From: an uncultured Clostridia bacterium
GTDB taxonomy: Bacteria > Bacillota > Clostridia > TANB77 > CAG-508
DNA length: 11,096 nt
Direction of reading: 5' to 3'
NCBI GenBank assembly: GCA_948585895.1
Contig: CAPBNZ010000010.1
Location: forward strand, 25,189-36,284
The position numbers were made by a program, and so were the translations under genes. Positions 1 to 5,803 of this stretch are shown here, one piece after another. Under the pieces are notes generated by a model, which saw nothing but the letters and a program-made list of their open reading frames with translations, was not told where the DNA came from and did not search any database. The first letter of the stretch is position 1. Every line of letters begins with the position of its first letter.

Positions 1-154
1 CTGTTAATTAAAAATATTAATTTATTTTAACATACTTAAAACAAGAAAGCAAATAGAAAATAATTTATTTAAGTGAGGTTTCTATATGAAAAAGTAAGAT
101 AGATTTATCTAATGAAAGAATAAACAAGAATTAAGTAACATTTTCAATTTGTAA

Positions 155-183
155 ATGACAATGAGCTGTGTTAAAATTAAGAT
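155..183 (+). promoter_or_regulatory. Predicted promoter of the 6S RNA gene
   Basis: ATGACA (155-160) lies 17 nt before TAAGAT (178-183), which would start transcription near 190, some 15-20 nt before the closing stem of the RNA. The run from 178 to 190 is identical to the -10 region of the greA promoter at 10469-10481, with the same distance to a TGACA. An alternative reading is TTGTAA (149-154), 17 nt, TAAAAT (172-177) preceded by TGT as an extended -10. Both lie in the same place; I cannot decide between them from sequence. Confidence 0.5.
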
Positions 184-204
184 AATAAAAAAAGAATTAT
201 TAGA

Positions 205-400
205 AATGTACCCTGCGTAGTGCGTAAGGCAGAATTTTTAGAACCAACACTCGATAAGAGGGGCTAAATCTCTAAATATGGCGTGCAAGCTCACACAATA
301 TAGTGAGAAGCCCAGGAATATTTAGGTAGGCACCCACCTGTTTTTAGGAGCAGGTCCTTAAAAATTCAAGGCAACTGACGGCTAAGGCGGGGCATTTTTT
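205..400 (+). ncRNA. ssrS: 6S RNA (SsrS), regulator of RNA polymerase
   Basis: This stretch has no credible ORF but folds as a 6S-type rod. The closing stem pairs CCCTGC (211-216) with GCGGGG (387-392), and ATG/CAT pairs just outside. A second 10-bp helix pairs 232-241 with 358-367. The middle is a large open bubble, and the 3' side holds a small hairpin (ACCTG 336-340 with CAGGT 351-355). The text GTAGGCACCCACCTG and GTGAGAAGCCC resembles, from memory, Firmicutes 6S RNAs; GAGAAGCC also occurs in E. coli 6S. Six T residues (395-400) follow the closing stem and probably act as the terminator. 6S RNA mimics an open promoter and sequesters housekeeping RNA polymerase in stationary phase. I rejected T-box, tmRNA and SRP RNA because their hallmark motifs are missing. 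Exact ends are inferred from pairing. Confidence 0.75.
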
Positions 401-455
401 GTTGTATTGAAAAATGGTAAAAGAATTTCTCTGCTATTTTCTCGTTATGTGATTT

Positions 456-1865
456 CTAGAAATTATTCAAAGCCAAAATTGCTTTTGCATAAAGCTTACA
501 TGAAAGTAAAAGGTTATCGATATCAATAAATTCATCTGTTTGGTGACACATATTTTTATCACCAGGAAAATTAGGACCGAAGGCGATACAATTGTCAAAA
601 GCACGAGCATAGGTAGAACCACCAATTGCAATTGGATTTAAGTTAGAATTAATTTCTTCATTGTAAATATTACAAAGAGTTTTAACTAAGTTATTTGTTT
701 TAGGTATATAGAAAGCAGGCTTATAAGAAACGATATCGAAGTCAATATTCCAATAAGCATTGGTATATTTTGTAAATTTACTTGTAATTGTAATCATATT
801 GACAGTAATAGGGAGATGAAGATTTAAACCAATTTGTAACATATTATGTTTTAAGAAAATATCCCCAACATTTAGAGTTAGTTTTCCAGATTCATCTTCA
901 ATATTAATTTCTAGGTTTTCTCCATTATATTGTGTATTAATATAAGTATAAAAGAAATCCAATAATTCAATATGAATTTCATAGAAATCAAATATTTTAT
1001 ACAAAACAACCAATAATCTAGAAATGGCATTTATTCCTAGATTAGGATGAGCAGCATGACTAGCTATTCCATGAGAAGTTAATTTTACTTGTTTTTCATC
1101 TATTTTGTAAATGTCAATTTCATATTTATTTTCCTCAATCATATATTTTAATCTTTTAATCAAATCACACATGGTAATTTTGTGATTTTTTATTTCTAAA
1201 ATAATACTACAAGTTTTAGGAACAACGTTAATAGGATTGTTATTGGTATTAATTTCTTTTATAAGAATATCTTTATTTAAAAAAGTGGAATAATCCATTT
1301 TTAAATAAGTTGTTAAGATGGATTTTTCACAATGAGTACATGGAAAATCAGCATCTGGACTAAATCCAAGAGAAGGTGCTTCTTCTCGTCTTTTATAATA
1401 ATCGATACATTTCCAATCGTTCTTTTTATTTAATCCTAAAATCAAACGAACACGTTTATGTACTTGGCAAGTTTCCATGACGATTTTCATAGCAAATAAG
1501 GAGCTAATGACAGGTCCTTTGTCATCAATTGCACCTCTACCATAAATTCGATTATTAAATATAGTTCCACTAAAAGGAGGATAAGTCCAATCAGTATCAA
1601 CAGGAACCACATCTAAATGTCCAATAATTCCAATTAATTCTTTTCCAGTGCCAAATTCGAGGTAGCCACAATAGCCATCTATATTTTTAGTTCGAAAACC
1701 TAGGTTTTTACCAAGTTTTAACATATATTCTAGTGCGTGGTTAATCGGTTCTCCAAATGGGTGATGAGGATTGTTAGAAGTAGAAACAATGCTAGGTATC
1801 TGAATTAATTCTTGCGTTTTTTTTATGATTTCATCTTTATAGTTCTCCACATATTTATCTAACAT
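456..1865 (-). CDS. PepV-like M20 dipeptidase with substituted catalytic residues (possible pseudoenzyme)
   Basis: The 469-residue length matches PepV/Sapep dipeptidases, cytoplasmic two-zinc enzymes that cleave dipeptides. Family motifs are present in order: GHLDVVP (H83, D85), GRGAIDDKGP (D114, the bridging metal ligand), FSPDADFP (D171), NVVP (N213), SHGIASHAAHP (H265/H270), GGSTYARA, and CHQTDE (H441). The segment that should read about GTNEE-x-W instead reads GLNKKNDW: K147-K148 replace the general-base Glu and the metal-ligand Glu (E153/E154 in L. delbrueckii PepV). The IRYP motif, whose Arg contacts substrate, reads LHLP (H350). The frame is open throughout. The start ATG has AAAGGA about 9 nt upstream. 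Upstream there is only a weak -10 (TATCAT, complement of 1901-1906). The gene converges on the 6S RNA, and I see no clear terminator between them. Family assignment is firm; loss of activity is inferred. Confidence 0.9.
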   Translation of the reverse strand: MLDKYVENYKDEIIKKTQELIQIPSIVSTSNNPHHPFGEPINHALEYMLKLGKNLGFRTKNIDGYCGYLEFGTGKELIGIIGHLDVVPVDTDWTYPPFSGTIFNNRIYGRGAIDDKGPVISSLFAMKIVMETCQVHKRVRLILGLNKKNDWKCIDYYKRREEAPSLGFSPDADFPCTHCEKSILTTYLKMDYSTFLNKDILIKEINTNNNPINVVPKTCSIILEIKNHKITMCDLIKRLKYMIEENKYEIDIYKIDEKQVKLTSHGIASHAAHPNLGINAISRLLVVLYKIFDFYEIHIELLDFFYTYINTQYNGENLEINIEDESGKLTLNVGDIFLKHNMLQIGLNLHLPITVNMITITSKFTKYTNAYWNIDFDIVSYKPAFYIPKTNNLVKTLCNIYNEEINSNLNPIAIGGSTYARAFDNCIAFGPNFPGDKNMCHQTDEFIDIDNLLLSCKLYAKAILALNNF

Positions 1866-1931
1866 ATAACCAGTCCTTTCAATTTAATTAACTAAAATAT
1901 ATGATAGGATACAAAAAATAGAACCAAATGG

Positions 1932-1961
1932 TTGACAAGGCTTTATAAAAAAGGATAGAAT
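1932..1961 (+). promoter_or_regulatory. Sigma-A-type promoter of the transketolase genes
   Basis: A perfect TTGACA (1932-1937) is followed after 18 nt by TAGAAT (1956-1961, 5 of 6 matches to the -10 consensus). It predicts a start near 1968, giving a short leader of about 29 nt before the TTG start codon. The dipeptidase gene starts in the opposite direction only about 70 nt away, so this is a divergent control region. Confidence 0.7.
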
Positions 1962-1983
1962 GTAAATAGAAATAAAAAGAGAA

Positions 1984-1988
1984 AGGTG
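1984..1988 (+). promoter_or_regulatory. Ribosome binding site that sets the TTG start of the transketolase N-half
   Basis: AGGTG, part of GAAAGGTG, ends 8 nt before TTG at 1997. The longest open frame begins at GTG 1988, but that codon overlaps this site and would have no spacing. The ATG at 1992 is out of frame. The TTG is therefore the best start. Confidence 0.55.
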
Positions 1989-1996
1989 TGTATGTT

Positions 1997-2824
1997 TTGG
2001 AAAAATTAGAAAAGCAAGAATTAGAGAAAAAAGCAAAAATAGTAAGAGAGGATATCATAAATGAAGTATATTGTGCCAAATCAGGACATCCAGGAGGATC
2101 ACTATCAGTAGCAGATATTTTAACAGTATTATATTTTAGAGAAATGAACATTAATCCAGAAAATCCAAATTGGGAAGATAGAGATAGATTTGTCTTATCA
2201 AAAGGACATTGTTCACCAGCTTTATACAGTTGTTTAGCTAATCGAGGATTTTTTCCAGTAGAGGACTTGAAGACATTTAGAAATATGAATAGTTATCTAC
2301 AAGGACATCCAGATAAAAACAAAGTGCCAGGAGTTGATATGACAACAGGTTCTTTGGGACAAGGACTATCAGTGGCTAATGGAATGGCAATAGCAGGAAA
2401 AATGGAACAGAAAGAGTATCGTGTTTATTGTGTTTTAGGAGATGGAGAAATTGAAGAAGGACAGATTTGGGAAGCGGCTATGGCATCTAACAAATATAAA
2501 TTAGATAATTTATGTGTTATAGTAGATAATAATAATTTACAAATTGATGGAACCATAGAAGAAGTAATGAGTTCTTATCCAATTGATGAAAAATTCAAGA
2601 GTTTTGGGTTCCAAGTTATCAATATTGATGGGCATGATATAGAAGAAATTATAAAAGCATTTGAAGTAGCTAGAAATGTAAAAGGGAAACCTACTTGTAT
2701 CATAGCAAAAACCATAAAAGGAAAAGGCATAGAATTTATGGAAAATCAAGCAGGTTGGCATGGAAAAGCACCAAATGATGAACAATATGAACAAGCAATA
2801 AAAGAATTAAGAAGAGATTTGTAG
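1997..2824 (+). CDS. Transketolase, N-terminal (TPP-binding) subunit
   Basis: This is the thiamine-diphosphate-binding half of a split transketolase, which moves two-carbon ketol units between sugar phosphates in the non-oxidative pentose phosphate pathway. Counting from the TTG start (275 aa), the visible motifs are GHPGGS (H31), KGHCSPALY (H71), QGHP (H104), TTGSLGQGL (117-124), the TPP/Mg motif GDGEIEEGQIWEA (148-160) with DNNN (177-180), and WHGKAP (H255). The length is usual for the N-half of two-subunit transketolases common in Clostridia, Thermotoga and archaea; single-chain enzymes are about 650 residues. The C-half follows on the same strand, so the pair should assemble into one enzyme. 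Specificity for a different ketose or a DXPS-like substrate cannot be excluded from motifs alone, but the split layout strongly favours transketolase. No defects are visible. Confidence 0.93.
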   Translation: MEKLEKQELEKKAKIVREDIINEVYCAKSGHPGGSLSVADILTVLYFREMNINPENPNWEDRDRFVLSKGHCSPALYSCLANRGFFPVEDLKTFRNMNSYLQGHPDKNKVPGVDMTTGSLGQGLSVANGMAIAGKMEQKEYRVYCVLGDGEIEEGQIWEAAMASNKYKLDNLCVIVDNNNLQIDGTIEEVMSSYPIDEKFKSFGFQVINIDGHDIEEIIKAFEVARNVKGKPTCIIAKTIKGKGIEFMENQAGWHGKAPNDEQYEQAIKELRRDL

Positions 2825-2826
2825 AA

Positions 2827-2940
2827 ATGGTGAGTATGAGTGGATATTCATACAAATTGTTCAGATGGACCAAAACAGGAAAGGAAATATTAAAAAAGCA
2901 GGATAAATTAGATTATATATCGATAATAGACCATAAATAA
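2827..2940 (+). CDS. Possible 37-residue ORF between the transketolase halves
   Basis: An ATG two bases after the transketolase N-half stop opens a 37-codon frame with a Lys-rich product (begins MVSMSGYSYKLF, ends ISIIDHK). It has no clear ribosome binding site of its own; translation would rely on coupling to the upstream stop, or on an internal ATG at 2836 preceded by GGTGAG. I do not recognise the sequence. The gap it fills (151 nt) is unusually long for a subunit pair whose genes normally sit close together. A 7-bp hairpin (2926-2932 with 2950-2956) straddles its stop codon. It may simply be non-coding spacer. Confidence 0.25.
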   Translation: MVSMSGYSYKLFRWTKTGKEILKKQDKLDYISIIDHK

Positions 2941-2975
2941 GACTTGTAAGGTCTATAAAGAAAAGGAGAAGAAAT

Positions 2976-3899
2976 ATGAAGGATAAAAAAATAGCAACAC
3001 GCCAAAGTTATGGAGAAACTTTAGTAGAATTAGGAAAGAAAAATGAGCAAATTGTAGTATTAGATGCAGATTTAGCAGGTGCTACGAAAACAGATTTATT
3101 TGCAAAAGAGTTTCCAAATCGATTTTTTGATATGGGAATAGCAGAAGCTAATATGTTAGGAACAGCAGCAGGTTTAGCTACTTGTGGAAAGATTCCATAT
3201 GCTAGTACTTTTGCTATATTTGCAGCAGGAAGGGGATATGATCAAATTAGAAATAGTATTTGTTATCCTAAGTTAAATGTTAAAATTTGTGCAACACATG
3301 CAGGAATTACAGTAGGAGAGGATGGGGCTACACACCAGATGTTAGAAGATATTTCATTAATGAGAACCTTACCTAATATGACTGTTATTTCTCCATCTGA
3401 TGATACACAAGCAAGATGGGTAATCCAAGAAATTAGTAAAATAAATGGACCAGTGTATGTGAGATTAGCAAGATTAGCAACACCAATTATTTATGAAGAA
3501 AATCAAAAATTTCAGATTGGAAAAGCAGTCCAAATAGGAGAAGGAACAGATGGAACCATATTTGCAACAGGTGTTACAGTAGCAGAAGCAATTAAGGCAC
3601 AAGAGGAATTAAAATCACGAGGCATTCATATTAGAGTGGTAGACATTCATACAATTAAGCCAATTGACAAAGAAATAATTATCAAATGTGCTAAAGAAAC
3701 GAAAAAATTAGTATCTATTGAAGACCATAGCATTATTGGTGGATTAGGTTCTGCTATTAGTGAGGTTCTAACAGAAGAATATCCAGTTAAATTAGAAAGA
3801 ATGGGAATACAAGACATTTTTGGAAAATCTGGTAAAGCGGAAGAATTAATAGCGTATTTTGGATTGACTTCGAAGGCAATCATAGAGAAGTTTCAATAA
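2976..3899 (+). CDS. Transketolase, C-terminal subunit
   Basis: This 307-residue protein is the pyrimidine-binding plus C-terminal domain half of the split transketolase. GIAEANM carries the conserved catalytic Glu (E57) that contacts the aminopyrimidine ring of the cofactor bound by the other subunit. THAGITVGEDGATHQ (107-121) is the typical loop of this domain. After about residue 190 comes the C-terminal domain, with IEDHSIIGGLGSA (248-260). The start is supported by AAAAGGAG 8 nt upstream of ATG. Length and motifs are normal. Together with the preceding gene it makes up a complete transketolase. It is the last gene before a strong terminator at 4057-4104, although about 150 nt of unexplained sequence lies between. 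Confidence 0.93.
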   Translation: MKDKKIATRQSYGETLVELGKKNEQIVVLDADLAGATKTDLFAKEFPNRFFDMGIAEANMLGTAAGLATCGKIPYASTFAIFAAGRGYDQIRNSICYPKLNVKICATHAGITVGEDGATHQMLEDISLMRTLPNMTVISPSDDTQARWVIQEISKINGPVYVRLARLATPIIYEENQKFQIGKAVQIGEGTDGTIFATGVTVAEAIKAQEELKSRGIHIRVVDIHTIKPIDKEIIIKCAKETKKLVSIEDHSIIGGLGSAISEVLTEEYPVKLERMGIQDIFGKSGKAEELIAYFGLTSKAIIEKFQ

Positions 3900-3936
3900 C
3901 ATTACATTATAATAGAATTTTTGTCTAAAGTTAAAA

Positions 3937-3945
3937 TGCTATAAT
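3937..3945 (+). promoter_or_regulatory. Extended -10 promoter element in the gap after the transketolase genes
   Basis: TGCTATAAT is a perfect extended -10 (TGn plus TATAAT). The sequence 16-17 nt upstream is only T-rich and offers no good -35, which extended -10 promoters often do without. Transcription would begin near 3952 and run into the terminator ending at 4104, with only a 12-codon frame (4028) on the way. See the candidate small RNA. Confidence 0.4.
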
Positions 3946-3951
3946 AAAAAG

Positions 3952-4104
3952 AAACTAGTGTGATTTCTACAAATTGTTACTATATGAAAAATAGTATACA
4001 TCTTTGGAAGTTAAATAGGAATAATTATGAATTTTTCAAAAAAAAGAAAAAGGAAGAAAAATGATAGAAAATGTAAAAAAACCAACATTTTCTATCATTT
4101 TTTT
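3952..4104 (+). ncRNA. Candidate small RNA of about 150 nt
   Basis: The interval is bounded by a perfect extended -10 element (3937-3945) and a strong intrinsic terminator (4057-4104), and it has no convincing gene. Inside are a 6-bp hairpin (3978-3983 with 3991-3996) and a purine-rich A/G stretch (about 4038-4060). The alternative is that this is just the 3' untranslated end of the transketolase transcript. A 12-codon frame from ATG 4028 (preceded by AGGAATAATT) could be a tiny peptide but is too short to support. Confidence 0.3.
4057..4104 (+). terminator. Strong intrinsic terminator of the transketolase operon
   Basis: A perfect 14-bp inverted repeat (4061-4074 with 4085-4098) is extended by A/T pairs on the outside. 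It has a 10-nt loop (4075-4084) and the stem runs into TTTTTT (4099-4104). The A-run on the left side means it could also work on the opposite strand. It separates transketolase transcription from the ftsE promoter immediately downstream. Confidence 0.85.
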
Positions 4105-4116
4105 GAGAAAAAAGTA

Positions 4117-4145
4117 TTGCAAAAAAGATACTTTATTGTTATGAT
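4117..4145 (+). promoter_or_regulatory. Promoter of the ftsE-ftsX envelope operon
   Basis: TTGCAA (4117-4122) is followed by exactly 17 nt and TATGAT (4140-4145), with TGT directly before the -10 as an extended element. The predicted start is near 4152, giving a leader of about 65 nt that contains the hairpin at 4166-4197. It lies just downstream of the preceding terminator, as expected for a new operon. Confidence 0.65.
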
Positions 4146-4165
4146 TAGATAGAGTAATTTATAAA

Positions 4166-4197
4166 TGGTTAGTTTGTGCCTGTCCCAAAACTAACCA
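4166..4197 (+). repeat. Hairpin in the ftsE leader, REP-like core
   Basis: A perfect 10-bp inverted repeat (TGGTTAGTTT 4166-4175 with AAACTAACCA 4188-4197) encloses a 12-nt loop containing GTGCCTGTCCC. No T-run follows, so it is not a terminator. It ends only 5 nt before the ftsE ribosome binding site (AAGGAG 4203-4208). GGGACAGGCAC-type cores recur, from memory, in repetitive palindromes of Clostridia linked to REP-associated tyrosine transposases. It could be such a repeat, or a leader structure that tunes ftsE translation. Confidence 0.45.
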
Positions 4198-4216
4198 AAT
4201 GTAAGGAGAGCCAAAA

Positions 4217-4903
4217 ATGATAGAATTTAGAAATGTAGTAAAGACATATGATACAGGTACACAGGCTGTTAAAGGTGCTAATTTTGTTATAGATAAAGGA
4301 GAATTTGCATTTTTAGTAGGCTCATCAGGTAGTGGAAAGTCAACACTAATTAAATTAATTTTAAAAGAAGAAGAACCAACATCAGGAAATATAATTATTA
4401 ATGGAAAAGATACTACTTTTTTGAAACCAAGTAGAATTCCATATTTAAGAAGAAGTATGGGGGTAGTATTCCAAGATTTCAGACTTTTACCAGATAAAAC
4501 AGTATATGATAATGTGGCTTATGCCATGTATATTGTAAGGGCAACGCCAAGACATATTAGAAGACAAGTTCCAATGGTACTTTCTTTAGTTGGATTAAGT
4601 GGTAAAGCTAAGATGTACCCAAATGAATTATCAGGAGGAGAGCAACAAAGAGTGGCTTTAGCTAGAGCTTTAGTAAACAATCCATCCATGTTAATTGCAG
4701 ATGAACCAACAGGAAATTTAGACCCAGAAACAGCTTGGGACATTATGAATTTATTAAATGACATTAATATGAGAGGGACTACAGTAGTAGTAGCAACACA
4801 TGCAAAAGATATTGTAGATAAGATGAAGAAAAGGGTTATCCATATACGTAAAGGCGAAATAATAAGAGATGATAAAAAAGGTGGGTATGATTGTGAAATA
4901 TAA
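4217..4903 (+). CDS. ftsE: FtsE, ATPase of the FtsEX cell-division/hydrolase-activating complex
   Basis: FtsE is the cytoplasmic ATP-binding subunit of an ABC-type complex that does not transport but transmits ATP hydrolysis across the membrane to peptidoglycan hydrolases. At 228 residues it has the usual length. Visible motifs are Walker A GSSGSGKST (35-43), the Q-loop FQDFRLLPD with Q86, the signature LSGGEQQR (138-145), Walker B LIADEPTGNLD (159-169) and the H-loop His195. FQDFRLLP is typical of FtsE rather than of LolD-type exporters. The start ATG follows TAAGGAGAG by about 7 nt. The gene overlaps ftsX by 11 nt (from the preferred GTG start), which implies translational coupling. It is the first gene of an operon reaching to pgsA. 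All catalytic residues are present. Confidence 0.96.
   Translation: MIEFRNVVKTYDTGTQAVKGANFVIDKGEFAFLVGSSGSGKSTLIKLILKEEEPTSGNIIINGKDTTFLKPSRIPYLRRSMGVVFQDFRLLPDKTVYDNVAYAMYIVRATPRHIRRQVPMVLSLVGLSGKAKMYPNELSGGEQQRVALARALVNNPSMLIADEPTGNLDPETAWDIMNLLNDINMRGTTVVVATHAKDIVDKMKKRVIHIRKGEIIRDDKKGGYDCEI
4879..4883 (+). promoter_or_regulatory. Ribosome binding site within ftsE for ftsX
   Basis: AGGTG lies 9 nt before GTG at 4893 but only 3 nt before ATG 4887, and it is downstream of ATG 4869. Spacing favours the GTG, giving a protein that begins (M)KYNRFGYLIGEGF, like known FtsX N-termini. Confidence 0.5.
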
Positions 4904-5793
4904 CAGATTTGGATATTTAATAGGAGAAGGATTTGGAAATGTATTTAAAAATAAAAAATCAACAGGAGCATCCCTTATGATTATGTGTGCTACTATGATT
5001 ATTTTTGGAATATTTTTAATCCTAACAGAAAATATAAACCATTTTGTAGCAGAAATAGAATCAGCACAAGGAATACAAGTTTTTATTAATAATGATGCAA
5101 CACGAGAGCAAATAGATGAGGTAGGGGAAAAGTTAAGAGCCTTAGATGGGGTAAGTACCACAGAATTTGTATCAAAGGATAAAGCCTTGAACCAAATGAA
5201 AGAAAGGTTTGGCGATAAAAAAGATTTATTAGCAGGTTATGAAGAAAACAATATTTTTCCAGCTTCTTATATAGTAACTTTGACAGATTTAAGCAGAAGC
5301 AAAGAAATTCAAAATCAGATTTTAACATTTGATAACATTAAAAAAATAACAAGTAAAGATGAAACAGTTACAACTTTAATTAATTTAGCAAATGGCATTA
5401 AAATTGTAACAGGAATTATCTTAATTTTATTGATTATCATATCTGTTTTCATTATAGCGAATACCATAAAACTTACAGTACATGCAAGACGAAAAGAAAT
5501 TTCAATCATGAAATATGTAGGTGCAACGAATGGATTTATTCGATGGCCATTTATTGTAGAAGGTATGATAATTGGTGTATTTGCAAGTGCCATATCAATT
5601 ACACTAGTAGGAATTGCTTATAGTTTCCTAGCAGAAAAGATGGTAAATTCTCAATTTATGCAAGTTATTAATATGAGTTTAGTAACTTTTGGCGATATGT
5701 TCAATTCTATCATATTTGTTTATATGTTGTTAGGAATTGGAATAGGAGCGATTCGGAAGTGTAATTTCTATGAGGAAATATTTAAAAGTATAA
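4893..5793 (+). CDS. ftsX: FtsX, membrane subunit of FtsEX, with a frameshift near its C-terminus
   Basis: FtsX is the four-helix membrane partner of FtsE; its external loop contacts coiled-coil hydrolases such as CwlO, PcsB or EnvC. Counting from GTG 4893, the segments are a cytoplasmic start with FKNKKS (18-23), helix 1 about 27-46, an extracytoplasmic domain about 50-165, and helices 2-4 at about 169-190, 219-244 and 266-287. HARRKEISIMKYVGAT (197-212) is a family hallmark. After GIGIGAI (287) the frame is disrupted: dropping C5754 restores GSVISMRKYLKV and a TAA at 5791-5793, which is the expected FtsX tail (about 299 aa) and places the stop beside the next gene's AAGGAG. As read, the frame instead adds 25 unrelated residues and ends at 5831, overlapping the next gene by 28 nt. 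The function is secure; whether the frameshift is real is unknown. Confidence 0.9.
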
Positions 5794-5803
5794 AGGAGAA
5801 AAC

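Noticed and set aside
1..148. Possible leader or short gene at the left edge
   Set aside because: A/T-rich sequence with only very short frames (for example ATG 85, four codons) and weak palindromes; nothing can be supported.
205..400. Riboswitch, T-box, tmRNA or SRP RNA instead of 6S RNA
   Set aside because: No T-box TGGNACC motif, tag-peptide frame, tRNA-like ends or SRP Alu/S-domain motif was seen, and no same-strand gene follows that it could control; the long rod with central bubble fits 6S RNA.
1888..2794. Long open frames on the - strand opposite the transketolase N-half
   Set aside because: They lie fully antisense to a gene with complete family motifs, lack ribosome binding sites and encode Phe/Tyr-rich strings typical of antisense A/T-rich DNA.
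4166..4197. Terminator or attenuator before ftsE
   Set aside because: The stem is followed by AAATGTAAGGAG, with no T-run.
4519..5593. Several - strand frames across ftsE and ftsX, the longest 135 codons
   Set aside because: They are shadows of ftsE/ftsX: no start signals, no recognisable domain, and the + strand frames have clear motifs.
5754..5756. Programmed +1 frameshifting in ftsX
   Set aside because: The site has no slippery run, no stop codon in the frame at the shift point and no downstream structure I can see, and two neighbouring genes also have simple indels. Kept only as a remote option.
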